This document shows positions 15,661 to 22,896 of a stretch of 64,000 bases of DNA, in pieces. This stretch comes from Streptomyces sp. IMTB 2501 (GTDB lineage: Bacteria; Actinomycetota; Actinomycetes; Streptomycetales; Streptomycetaceae). Made by a program: the position numbers and the translations under genes. How positions within the stretch are numbered: the first letter of the stretch is position 1; each line of letters begins with the position of its first letter. Below the pieces are notes generated by a model. The model saw only the letters and a list, made by a program, of their open reading frames with translations. It was not told where the DNA came from and ran no database searches. The stretch lies in NCBI RefSeq assembly GCF_001953885.1, contig NZ_MQUS01000026.1, positions 66,372-130,371 of the forward strand. Direction: 5' to 3'.

Positions 15661-16143
15661 CTACGCGGGTCCTTGGTCGTTCTCTGCGTGGTGCGGCAAG
15701 CCCACGGAGTTGCTCCCGTCTGCGCCATGCGGCGGGGACTGTTCGGGCTGTTCGCTGAGGCGTTTGATTTCCTGGCGGAGTTCGGAGACTTCCTGCTGGG
15801 TCTGGGTCAGCAGCCGGTGGAGGGCTTGGATCGCGACGATGGCCACGCCGTTGGTGTCCGTGCAGCAGATGGTCCTGTCGTTCTCGCCGACTCCGAAGGC
15901 GGCCCACCAGTCCTGGGCCATGGGCCCCAGGTGGCGCACGTGCGGTGGATCCCAGTGGTAGCGCCAGGTACTCACCGGCAGGGCCAGCACGTGTTCGAGC
16001 AGGCGGTACCCGTTCACCGGCTCACTCCCGCTCACCGTTGCCGGGCCGGCCGTTGAGGCGCGTCCGGCCGGGAAAGTAGCAGCCGTGGGAGGCGCTGCTT
16101 TCCCGGCCTTGCGGGCCATGGCCCGCAGCAGCCGGGGGATCAC
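15661..16143 (-). CDS. S74 (tail-fibre intramolecular chaperone) domain protein, downstream part of a split gene
   Basis: The 160-residue frame contains VSTWRYHWDPPHVRHLGPMA and QDWWAAFGVGEN, then TDTNGVAIVAIQALHRLL and a C-terminal coiled-coil-like helix. This is the pattern of the S74 chaperone domain that ends phage tail fibres and endosialidases (there often cleaving itself off). The first motif of that domain, SDRRLK, is encoded in the preceding overlapping frame. The GTG at 16143 overlaps that frame's TGA as GTGA. Either two coupled proteins are made or a frameshift has split one gene. The residues around 1-45 (ARKAGKAAPPTAATFPAGRA) look like an unusual insertion. Confidence 0.65.
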   Translation of the reverse strand: MIPRLLRAMARKAGKAAPPTAATFPAGRASTAGPATVSGSEPVNGYRLLEHVLALPVSTWRYHWDPPHVRHLGPMAQDWWAAFGVGENDRTICCTDTNGVAIVAIQALHRLLTQTQQEVSELRQEIKRLSEQPEQSPPHGADGSNSVGLPHHAENDQGPA

Positions 16144-16325
16144 GCGTCCCAGACCACCGGCGTCACATCCACCTTCAGCCTCCGGTCCGAGAGGAGGCCG
16201 CCGAGTCCGAGACTGTTGGTGAGGCCGTTGACGGTGCCGAGGAGGCCGCCAAGGAGGCCACCGGCGCCGAGGAGGCCACCGCCGGCACTGTTGTCGCCAA
16301 GAGAGAGGATGACCTGATGCAACAT
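16140..16325 (-). CDS. Gly/Leu-rich N-terminal part of the S74 protein, upstream frame
   Basis: The ATG at 16325 has a near-perfect ribosome binding site (TAGGAGG, 7 bases away). The 61-residue product MLHQVILSLGDNSAGGG is followed by repeats of GLLG and ends SDRRLKVDVTPVVWDA. The SDRRLK-x-D-V-x-P segment is the typical beginning of an S74 domain, so this frame and the next together make up one domain. The strong start signal indicates it is translated. Whether ribosomes shift frame at the junction near 16140 is unknown. Confidence 0.6.
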   Translation of the reverse strand: MLHQVILSLGDNSAGGGLLGAGGLLGGLLGTVNGLTNSLGLGGLLSDRRLKVDVTPVVWDA

Positions 16326-16987
16326 GATTGTCCTCCTAAGCCGAGGTGAGCGCACACACCCTGCCCACAGCCGTATGCACAAAACGCGTCACCACTCGAA
16401 CGGGGTCGGCGGATCGATCCTTCGCATCCGCGTTCAAGCACCACTCGCGACACCAACAGCAGAACAGCCAAACCTGTGATCTGAACTCGGCACAGGCTCT
16501 AATCCCTCAGCCGACGGCCTCTGCGAGCCGCTGGCCGTCGCGAGGGCGCTGGTTCCTTGGCCGAGGACACAGATGCCGAACACGGGGCGAGGAGCGTAAC
16601 GGTCCTCGCCGTCACCTGCGCCGACGGCCCCTCTCTTCGCAGTCAACTAAAAATGCAAGGCAGATCTGTACAACCACGGCGCCAGGCGCGCAGGTGGACC
16701 CTTCACTTTGCTGGTCACAACCACCGACGAGTGCAATCTCCAGCCGCATCGGACAGTCCCTTCGCCAACCACGCAGCGACACATCCTTCGCCCCAGCGAC
16801 AACCTGCGCCGCTCTTTGCCAACAAAGCTGCGTTGTCACAGCGGCCGCACCCCAGCCTCGTCCGGCACGGATGGGACGTGTGGCGGGCTCGGGGCCTGTC
16901 GGGTGAACGGCCCGGCGGTGACGCACCCGACCACGGCCGAAGTGGCATACCTCCAGGCACGGGTCCCCGTGTAGAAAGGATTGCGCT
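16326..16987. other. Intergenic region without supportable genes
   Basis: This 662-bp gap between the divergent S74 and nicotinamidase genes shows several short open frames but none with a ribosome site and family resemblance. Base composition is lower in GC than in the flanking genes. It probably holds both promoters and decayed sequence. Confidence 0.45.
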
Positions 16988-17581
16988 ATGCGCCGAGCAC
17001 TGATCGTCGTCGATGTGCAGAAGGACTTCTGCGAGGGCGGCAGCATCCCGGTGAAAGGCGGCGCCGACCGGGCCCGCGCCATCGCCGATCTGGTCCGACG
17101 CTCAGCCGGCGATGATTACGCGCACATCGTCGCCACCCGCGACCACCACATCGATCCCGGCGGCCACTTCTCCGACCATCCGGACTTCCAGGACTCCTTC
17201 CCTGTGCACTGCATGGTCGACAGCGATGGCGGCGCATTCCACCCCAACTTCGCGCCGACCGCCGCCTCCGAAGCCCTCGGCGAGGTCTTCTACAAAGGCG
17301 CGTACTCCGCCTCGAAGAGCGGCTTCGAGGGCTCGGCCGAAGACGGCACATCCCTGGCCGACTGGCTTCATGCGCGCGGCGTCAGCGACCTCGATGTTGT
17401 CGGCATCGCCACCGACCACTGCGTGAAGGCCACCGCCCTGGACGGTGCGAAGGCCGGCTTCGCCGTACGCGTCCTGCTCGACTACACCGCCGGCGTCGCC
17501 GCCGACACCACCGACAAAGCCATCGACGAACTGCGCAAAGCAGGCGTCGCACTGACCGGCGAACCTGTTGTCCTCGGCTGA
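16988..17581 (+). CDS. pncA: Nicotinamidase / isochorismatase-family amidohydrolase
   Basis: The 197-residue protein belongs to the cysteine hydrolase family that converts nicotinamide to nicotinate for NAD salvage. The catalytic triad is visible as Asp9 (IVVDVQKDF), Lys103 (VFYKGAYS) and Cys145 (GIATDHCVKAT). Metal ligands expected for nicotinamidases appear as Asp52 and His54 (ATRDHHI) and His85. The length and the GIATDHCVKATALDG motif favour nicotinamidase over other isochorismatase-like enzymes. The ATG at 16988 follows GAAAGGA. It lies just left of the tRNA-Thr attachment-like site, followed by a gene fragment. Confidence 0.88.
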   Translation: MRRALIVVDVQKDFCEGGSIPVKGGADRARAIADLVRRSAGDDYAHIVATRDHHIDPGGHFSDHPDFQDSFPVHCMVDSDGGAFHPNFAPTAASEALGEVFYKGAYSASKSGFEGSAEDGTSLADWLHARGVSDLDVVGIATDHCVKATALDGAKAGFAVRVLLDYTAGVAADTTDKAIDELRKAGVALTGEPVVLG

Positions 17582-17589
17582 CACGAGCC

Positions 17590-17772
17590 CGGCAAAAAGC
17601 CCTCGCGGCTGAGGAGGAAGACCGACGGGACAACGAGAGACGAGAGAAGTGGGCCCGGGAAGGGATGCGCCTGACCTGGGAGGAATTTGAGGCCGGAGAG
17701 CCGTGCCGGGGCTGCGGAAAGCCCATGTACGACAGGTTGGGTGACTGGCCTCCGTTCGGGCCCGGGTCCTGA
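17590..17772 (+). pseudogene. Fragment of a small CxxC protein gene
   Basis: An open frame after the nicotinamidase stop reads EEDRRDNERREKWAREGMRL, then TWEEFEAGEPCRGCGKPMYD and ends GDWPPFGPGS. The charged helix followed by a CxxC pair looks like real coding sequence, resembling a small conserved Streptomyces protein recalled without a firm name. There is no good start upstream; an internal ATG at 17665 would give only 35 residues. It is best read as a 5'-lacking and perhaps 3'-truncated fragment next to the attachment site. Confidence 0.4.
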
Positions 17773-17927
17773 AGGCGAGCGCGGCCGGGTTGCGTGAGCG
17801 ATGCGTGAGCGGACGGGGAAGCACCCATTGGACGTGACGTCATGCACGGGCGGGCAGCAAGTCTCTGACCAGGAAGAACGGGACCGAGCGTGATCACCGA
17901 GCACCACCCGTCATGATCTTGCGGGCC

Positions 17928-17972
17928 CTCGTAATGCGTAGGTCTCGGGTTCGAATCCCGAAGGCGGCTCCA
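17928..17972 (+). other. 3' half of tRNA-Thr(CGU): probable attachment site of an integrative element
   Basis: From the anticodon loop (CTCGTAA, anticodon CGT) the sequence runs through the anticodon stem, variable loop, a perfect T arm (TCGGG-TTCGAAT-CCCGA) and the acceptor strand AGGCGGC, then T and CCA. The 5' half is absent; the bases upstream do not form an acceptor or D arm. A 3' tRNA half starting in the anticodon loop is the usual attR left by Streptomyces integrative elements, so DNA to the left is probably the element. Confidence 0.85.
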
Positions 17973-17973
17973 G

Positions 17974-18010
17974 AAAAGGCCAGGTCACATAGCCCGTGAC
18001 CTGGCCTTTT
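17974..18010 (+). terminator. Terminator directly after the tRNA-Thr 3' half
   Basis: Bases 17974-17988 and 17996-18010 form a perfect 15-bp stem with a 7-base loop, ending in a run of T. It begins one base after the CCA end and is the typical terminator of a tRNA gene. Confidence 0.88.
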
Positions 18011-18109
18011 GCGTGGCTCAGGGCATGACGTGAGCGGAGCGGGTCCGGCCCTGCTCCTTCGGCTTCTTGCCAACGGAGCCGCAGCGGACGCAGCCCATTT
18101 AGTTTCAGG

Positions 18110-18122
18110 CGATACTGTATCG
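18110..18122. promoter_or_regulatory. MarR-type operator upstream of the marR-like gene
   Basis: The perfect 13-bp palindrome CGATACTGTATCG lies 22 bp before the ATG of the MarR-like gene. A related palindrome (19740-19758) lies in the divergent promoter of the azoreductase and nitroreductase genes, so both are probably bound by this regulator. Confidence 0.65.
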
Positions 18123-18143
18123 AATGAAGTAGAGTCTGGCTTT

Positions 18144-18629
18144 ATGGCCGCTGATGTTCCTCACCGCACCACTGCCTCGCATGCGACCGACCGCCCCGGG
18201 GATACGTCGCCTTTCGCTCTCGGCTTGCTGCTGCGCCGGGCGCACTGGCGCGCGGCCGCGGTGATGGGGGAGGCGCTTCGGCCGCTCGGCATCGAGTTGC
18301 GGCATTTCGCGGTGCTGATCGAGCTTGTCAATCACGGGCCCACGGTGCAGCGGGATTTGGCGGCGGCGACGGGGTCGGACAAGGTGGGAATCATGCGGGT
18401 CGTGGACGACCTGGAGCGGAAGGGTCTGGCCGTACGCAAGGCTGTTCCGGGGGACCGGCGGGTGCGGGCAGTGGAGATCACCCCTCAGGGGCTGGAGCTC
18501 TTCGATGCGGTCCATGTGGCGGCGGAGCCGCTGGCTGAGCGTCTGGTTGCCGAACTTGGGCCCGGCGAGCCCGAGCAGCTGAAGGATCTGCTGACCCGGC
18601 TTGCCCATCCGGCAGACGACGAGGCGTAA
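18144..18629 (+). CDS. MarR-family transcriptional regulator
   Basis: The 161-residue protein has the MarR winged-helix layout: ELRHFAVLIELVNHGPTVQR as helices around the recognition region, VGIMRVVDDLERKGLAVRKA as the recognition helix and following helix, and DRRVRAVEITPQGLELF as the wing. Such dimers usually repress neighbouring redox or efflux genes and release DNA on binding a phenolic or oxidant ligand. The ATG at 18144 is chosen because the longer frame would run across the operator palindrome. It probably controls itself and the azoreductase/nitroreductase pair downstream. Confidence 0.88.
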   Translation: MAADVPHRTTASHATDRPGDTSPFALGLLLRRAHWRAAAVMGEALRPLGIELRHFAVLIELVNHGPTVQRDLAAATGSDKVGIMRVVDDLERKGLAVRKAVPGDRRVRAVEITPQGLELFDAVHVAAEPLAERLVAELGPGEPEQLKDLLTRLAHPADDEA

Positions 18630-19018
18630 GCGCGCGGGCGCACCGGTTGCCGGCCGCGTCAGCGGGCTTGGGCTCATGCGGCTTCCGCGGCGAACCCCGC
18701 CTTGAGAGCTGTGGCCAACGTTGCCACGCGCAGGCCTGGCGACTGGCGGCTGGTCAGGGCTTCGTCGCCGACGGGGCCGAGTCGCCCGTGAGACTGCCGC
18801 GCCGCAGACCTGGCCGGCGGTGTGCTCTTCACCCTCGCAGAGCACCGTCGTCGTCTCGATGCGCGCCCTGCCGACAGGCCGAACACCGGCCGCCCTCACG
18901 GCCGGGCCACCAGCCCCCAGGTACAGGGCGCCACGTGCACCGTCGGAGAGGGCGCACGCGCCGTGGACGCCGTGTGACCTCCTGGGGTGGGGCGTCACAC
19001 GGCGTCCAGGCCCGGGGG
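18630..19018. other. Intergenic region, no gene seen
   Basis: This 389-bp stretch lies between the ends of the convergent marR-like and azoreductase genes. Open frames are present in several registers but none has a start signal or family resemblance. It may contain decayed coding sequence. Confidence 0.4.
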
Positions 19019-19669
19019 TTACGCGGTGAGGCGCTCGGCGAGTTCCTTGGCCTTGGTGGTCGCGTCCTCGAAGGCGTGCCTGCGGGACGCCTCGTAGAGG
19101 GGGACCAGGTCTGCCATGGCCGCGTTGCGGGGGGCCATGGTCAGTTCCGGGACGATGAAGTCGAGGTCCAGGCCGAGGGTGCCCTTGAGGACGGCCTCCA
19201 GGTAGTTCTGTACGAACTCGTAGCCTTCGCGCGGGGTGCCCGGCGCGTAGGAGCCGCCGCGGCTGGCGACGACGACAACGGGGGTGCCCTGGGCGGAGGG
19301 GGCCTCGCCCGCGGTGCGGCCGAGCAGGAGCACGCTGTCCAGCCATGCCTTGAGGGTCGAGGGAATCGAGAAGTTGTACATGGGGGCGCCGATCAGGACG
19401 GCGTCCGCCTGCTCCAGCTCCTCGATGAGCTTCACGCGCGCGGCGAACGCGGCGGACTGCTCCGGGGTGCGCTCGGACGGGGCGGCATAACCGGCGGACC
19501 AGGCGTCGGCGGTGATGTGCGGGACGGGGTCGGCGGCGAGGTCGCGGTAGATCACCGTGCCCTCCGGGTGCTGCTCGTCCCAGGTCTTGCGGAAGGCGGC
19601 CGTGACCGATCGGGACGAGGACGCTTCGCCGTAAAACACGGATGAGTCGATGTGCAGCAGCGTGGTCAT
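19019..19669 (-). CDS. azoR: FMN-dependent NADH-azoreductase
   Basis: The 216-residue protein has the flavodoxin-like fold of AzoR. The N-terminal strand and phosphate loop read LLHIDSSVFYGEASSSRSVT, the hallmark APMYNFSIPSTLKAWLDSV binds FMN, and VVVASRGGSYAPGT follows. The family reduces quinones and azo compounds with NADH. The ATG at 19669 fits the conserved N-terminus; the longer frame adds unrelated residues across the promoter. It is divergent from the nitroreductase at 19816, and their shared intergenic region holds a MarR-like palindrome, so both are probably induced together by electrophile stress. Confidence 0.9.
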   Translation of the reverse strand: MTTLLHIDSSVFYGEASSSRSVTAAFRKTWDEQHPEGTVIYRDLAADPVPHITADAWSAGYAAPSERTPEQSAAFAARVKLIEELEQADAVLIGAPMYNFSIPSTLKAWLDSVLLLGRTAGEAPSAQGTPVVVVASRGGSYAPGTPREGYEFVQNYLEAVLKGTLGLDLDFIVPELTMAPRNAAMADLVPLYEASRRHAFEDATTKAKELAERLTA

Positions 19670-19739
19670 GGACTTTCTCCAAGGTGCAGTGCCCGAGGCG
19701 GGGGCCGAGGGGCGGGGATTCGTACATCGAGATAGTTGC

Positions 19740-19758
19740 ACTCGATACGGTATTGAGT
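19740..19758. promoter_or_regulatory. MarR-type operator between azoreductase and nitroreductase
   Basis: ACTCGATACGGTATTGAGT is a 19-bp palindrome around a central G with one mismatch. Its core GATAC-N-GTAT matches the palindrome before the marR-like gene. Further GAGTGATA-like half sites follow toward 19780. It would block both divergent promoters. Confidence 0.65.
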
Positions 19759-19815
19759 GATACCATCTTGAGTGTAACGAAGATAGACCCGTTGGGTAGA
19801 TGGAGGCGAGCGGTC

Positions 19816-20484
19816 ATGGACACCTATGAGGCGGTCGCGAGCCGACGAGCGGTGCGCGCGTTCACCGATCGGCCGGTGCCGAGGGAAACGCTGGAGCGTG
19901 TGCTGTCCGGCGCGGCCTGGGCGCCGTCCGGATCGAACATCCAGCCGTGGCGCACCTACGTGCTGACCGGCGCGCCGCTGGCCGAACTCAAGAAGCGCGC
20001 CGGCGAGCGCCTGGCCTCGGGCGACCCCTGGGATGCGCCGGAGTATGAGATGTATCCGCCCGAACTGAAGTCTCCGTACCGCGAGCGCCGATCCGCCTTC
20101 GGCGAGCAGCGCTACGGTGCGCTCGGCATCGCGCGTGAGGACCTGGAGGCGCGCCAGCGGGCGGCCGCCGCGAACTGGGACTGCTTCGGCGCACCCGCCG
20201 CCCTGTTCTGCTACATCGACAAGGACATGGGATCGCCCCAATGGGCCGATGTCGGCATGTATCTGCAGACCGTCATGCTGCTGCTGCGCGCCGAAGGGCT
20301 GCACAGCTGCGCGCAGATGGCCTGGGCGAAGTATCACAAGACCGTCGCGGAAGTCCTGTCACCCCCGGACGGACTTGTCCTCTTCTGTGGGATGTCGATC
20401 GGATTCGAAGACGTCACAGCGGGTGACGCCCGCATAGGCCGGGCGCCGCTCGGCGAGACGGTCACGTTCGTCGGCAGTCTCTGA
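19816..20484 (+). CDS. Nitroreductase-family flavoprotein (copy 1)
   Basis: The 222-residue protein has the nitroreductase signature: SRRAVRAFTDRPVPRETLER with the FMN phosphate-binding Arg cluster, then AAWAPSGSNIQPWRTYVLTG, and late in the protein LFCGMSIGFEDVTAGDARIG. These enzymes use FMN and NAD(P)H to reduce nitroaromatics, quinones or similar compounds. The ATG at 19816 fits the family N-terminus. It is divergent from the azoreductase and shares its operator. A second very similar copy lies at 21552, with a NAD(P)-binding protein gene between them. Confidence 0.9.
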   Translation: MDTYEAVASRRAVRAFTDRPVPRETLERVLSGAAWAPSGSNIQPWRTYVLTGAPLAELKKRAGERLASGDPWDAPEYEMYPPELKSPYRERRSAFGEQRYGALGIAREDLEARQRAAAANWDCFGAPAALFCYIDKDMGSPQWADVGMYLQTVMLLLRAEGLHSCAQMAWAKYHKTVAEVLSPPDGLVLFCGMSIGFEDVTAGDARIGRAPLGETVTFVGSL

Positions 20485-20539
20485 CGCCGTCTCTCCTTGT
20501 TCGATCGACGAGCCGTTTCATGCCGCGACCACATAGCGG

Positions 20540-20556
20540 TGCATATGCAATATTGC
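20540..20556. promoter_or_regulatory. Two overlapping palindromes before the NAD(P)-binding protein gene
   Basis: TGCATATGCA (20540-20549) and GCAATATTGC (20547-20556) are perfect 10-bp palindromes overlapping by three bases in an AT-rich patch 28 bp before the ATG at 20584. They could be a regulator site or part of the promoter. Confidence 0.35.
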
Positions 20557-20583
20557 GCGCATAATCCCCACGAAAGGCATGTC

Positions 20584-21312
20584 ATGAAGATCGCAGTCAT
20601 CGGCGGTACCGGACTGATCGGGTCGCAGGTCGTCAAGAACCTGAACGCCGCCGGACACGAGGCGGTACCGCACTCGAAGTCCACCGGAGTCGACATCATC
20701 AGCGGCCAGGGACTGGACCAGGCGGTGGCGGGAGCCGACGTCGTCGTCAACCTGACGAACTCCCCGACCTTCGACGAAGCCTCCCTGGCCTTCTTCCAGA
20801 CCTCGATGGACAACCTTCTGACCGCGGCCCAAAAGGGCGGCGTCGGCCACTTCGTCATCCTCTCGATCGTCGGCGTGGACCAGGTGCCGGAGCTGGACTA
20901 CTACCGTGCCAAGGCGCTCCAGGAGAAGATCCTCGCGGCCGGGCCGATCCCCTACTCGATCGTCCGGGCTACGCAGTTCATGGAGTTCATGGATGCAGTC
21001 CTGTCGTGGACCGCTGATGCCGACGCCGTCCGGCTGCCCGCCACACCCATCCAGCCCATCGCTTCCCAGGACGTGGCCGCAGCGGTGGCGGAGGTCGCCG
21101 CCGGTGGTCCGCTGAACGGCATCCGCAACATCGCCGGCCCCGAGGTCTTCACCCTGGACGAGCTGGGCCGGATCACCCTGTCCCGCAAGGGCGACAACCG
21201 CACCGTCGTCATCGACCCCACCGCCGGGATGTTCGCCGTCGTCAAGGGCGACGTCCTCACCGACAAGAACGCCCACCTCGCCCCCACTCGCTACACCGAC
21301 TGGCTCTCCTGA
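20584..21312 (+). CDS. NmrA-like / atypical short-chain dehydrogenase NAD(P)-binding protein
   Basis: The 242-residue product begins with a complete Rossmann motif, MKIAVIGGTGLIGSQVVKNL, and has the sugar-nucleotide-epimerase-like order of strands, including ADVVVNLTNSP and VGHFVILSIVGVDQVP. A YYRAK motif appears at the place of the catalytic Tyr-x-x-x-Lys. Proteins of this group act as NAD(P)-dependent reductases, quinone reductases or redox sensors; here the redox neighbours suggest a quinone reductase role. The ATG at 20584 is preceded by GAAAGG. It is on the same strand as both nitroreductases and about 100 bp from the first. Confidence 0.85.
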   Translation: MKIAVIGGTGLIGSQVVKNLNAAGHEAVPHSKSTGVDIISGQGLDQAVAGADVVVNLTNSPTFDEASLAFFQTSMDNLLTAAQKGGVGHFVILSIVGVDQVPELDYYRAKALQEKILAAGPIPYSIVRATQFMEFMDAVLSWTADADAVRLPATPIQPIASQDVAAAVAEVAAGGPLNGIRNIAGPEVFTLDELGRITLSRKGDNRTVVIDPTAGMFAVVKGDVLTDKNAHLAPTRYTDWLS

Positions 21313-21502
21313 CATCCCTGCCTCCTGCCTGTCCTGGCCTGGCCCGGCAGTCTTTTCGTTGTGCCCGCCGAGTGCGGCGGTTCGAGTCGGACGGGGAGTC
21401 GGCGCGGTCCTCCGATCCCCGGTCCGGTGGGGGGCGAGGGACTCGCTCGGCTGTCACTTATTAGGTTTCCGGGGCCTGTCCCATTTCGCAGTCCCGGATT
21501 GT

Positions 21503-21528
21503 CGATGAGTAGATGCGATGAGTAGACG
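21503..21528. repeat. Tandem 13-bp direct repeat before nitroreductase copy 2
   Basis: CGATGAGTAGATG (21503-21515) is followed at once by CGATGAGTAGACG (21516-21528). The pair lies 23 bp before the ATG at 21552 and may be a tandem binding site or a simple duplication. Confidence 0.5.
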
Positions 21529-21551
21529 CATGGAGCAGACGAGGGAGGTAG

Positions 21552-22223
21552 ATGATCTTGAATGTCTATGAGGCGGTCACGAGCCGACGGGCGGTGCGCG
21601 GGTTCACCGACCGGCCCGTCCCGAGGCAGGTGCTGGAGCGGGTGCTGTCCGCCGCGGCTTGGGCGCCGTCCGGATCGAACCTCCAGCCGTGGCGCGCCTA
21701 CGTGGTGACCGGTGGGCCGCTGGCCGAGCTCAAGCGGCGCGCCGGCGAGCGCGTGGCCGCAGCCGACCCCTGGGACGAGCGGGAGTACGAGATGTACCCG
21801 CCCGCACTGAAGTCTCCGTACCAAGAGCGCCGATCCGCTTTTGGCCATGAGCGCTACAGCGCACTTGGCATTGGGCGCGACGACTGGGAGGCGCGCCAGA
21901 GGGCCGCTGCCGCGAACTGGGACTGTTTCGGGGCGCCCGCCGCCCTGTTCTGCTACATCGACCGCGACATGGGCCGCCCTCAATGGTCCGATGTCGGCAT
22001 GTATCTGCAGACCGTCATGCTGCTGCTGCGCGCCGAAGGGCTGCACAGTTGCCCGCAGATGGCGTGGTCGGTGTATCGCAAGACTGTCGCGGAGATCCTG
22101 TCGCCTCCGCACGACCTCATCCTCTTCTGTGGCATGTCGATTGGGTTCGAGGACGTCACGGTGGGTTACGCCCGTACGGGCAGGGCGCCGCTCGACGAGA
22201 CCGTCACGTTCGTCGAGGGGTAG
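21552..22223 (+). CDS. Nitroreductase-family flavoprotein (copy 2)
   Basis: The 223-residue protein is aligned without gaps to the copy at 19816 over nearly its whole length and shares long identical blocks, such as AAANWDCFGAPAALFCYID and VGMYLQTVMLLLRAEGLHS. It keeps the FMN-binding Arg cluster and the APSGSN motif. It arose by local duplication and divergence. It ends 11 bases before the second tRNA-Thr remnant, so it is the last gene of the cassette bracketed by the two tRNA ends. The ATG at 21552 follows GGGAGG. Confidence 0.9.
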   Translation: MILNVYEAVTSRRAVRGFTDRPVPRQVLERVLSAAAWAPSGSNLQPWRAYVVTGGPLAELKRRAGERVAAADPWDEREYEMYPPALKSPYQERRSAFGHERYSALGIGRDDWEARQRAAAANWDCFGAPAALFCYIDRDMGRPQWSDVGMYLQTVMLLLRAEGLHSCPQMAWSVYRKTVAEILSPPHDLILFCGMSIGFEDVTVGYARTGRAPLDETVTFVEG

Positions 22224-22234
22224 ATTCGCGGATT

Positions 22235-22272
22235 TGCGTACGTCTCGGGTCCGAATCCCGAAGGCGGCTCCA
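22235..22272 (+). other. Second, diverged copy of the tRNA-Thr(CGU) 3' end
   Basis: From TGCGTA through the T arm and acceptor strand to CCA this repeats the site at 17935-17972 with two changes (G to C after TGCGTA, and T to C in the T loop). The anticodon loop is lost. Same orientation as the first copy and also followed by a terminator. It marks the other end of the 4.3-kb cassette or an older integration. Confidence 0.8.
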
Positions 22273-22275
22273 CTG

Positions 22276-22308
22276 AACCCCGGGCCGGACCGCTTCTGGC
22301 CCGGGGTT
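22276..22308 (+). terminator. Terminator after the second tRNA-Thr remnant
   Basis: Bases 22276-22286 and 22298-22308 form a perfect 11-bp stem with an 11-base loop, followed by further T residues. It stands in the same position relative to CCA as the terminator at 17974. Confidence 0.85.
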
Positions 22309-22377
22309 TTTCTGTTGCTCGCGTTCTGATCCCCGTGGGGGCCGAAGAGTGCCGGCAGCAGAGCGGCTGCCATCGGT

Positions 22378-22710
22378 GTGCTGGGCGGTGTCATCGGAGT
22401 CGCAGCGGTCGGTGGGAGCTTCGTGGCCGCTGTCGTTGCCCACCGGCTGCGGCGCCGGGTGGTGTTGTGCACCGGGTTCCTCGTCACCAGTGCTGGGACC
22501 CGTCCTGTTCGAACGCGTGCCACACCGGTTGCTGGGTCGGGTCAATGCGCTGGGCGACTCGGTGGCCGGGGCCGGTGTTCCGCCCGGCGGACTGATCGCC
22601 GCGGCGGCGGTGGCCTCCGTCGGCCCGGTACCCGTACCGCTGGTCGCCGGAGCCGCCCGCTTCCTGACCGCGAACCTGGCCGGGCCGAGAGGGGAGTGGT
22701 CCGAGATGGA
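22378..22710 (+). pseudogene. Frameshifted fragment of an MFS transporter
   Basis: An initial frame reads GGVIGVAAVGGSFVAAVVAH and RLRRRVVLCTGFLVT, then another frame continues RVPHRLLGRVNALGDSVAGA and PPGGLIAAAAVASVGPVPVP with a final helix. Alternating hydrophobic helices and the RLLGRVNA segment are typical of the second half of drug-efflux MFS permeases. No start and no first half exist. It is a decayed gene just right of the second tRNA remnant, on the presumed chromosomal side. Confidence 0.55.
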
Positions 22711-22896
22711 CCGCAGGTGCGGGAGCCCGGCCGCTGTGCCGCCTCTCGAGGGAATGTGCGGACAAAAGCGGAGCAAAGGGGTCGCAAAGTGAATCGGCAT
22801 CGGGTGAACCCGCGGATCTGAGGCAACATCTTGGTGAACGGCGGGCACCGCGCGGTCGGGGCGTGGTGCCGCTGTCGGCCGGATGGGGTGAGGGAC

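Noticed and set aside
17928-17972. Complete tRNA gene
   Set aside because: Only the part from the anticodon loop to CCA is present; no 5' acceptor strand or D arm lies upstream.
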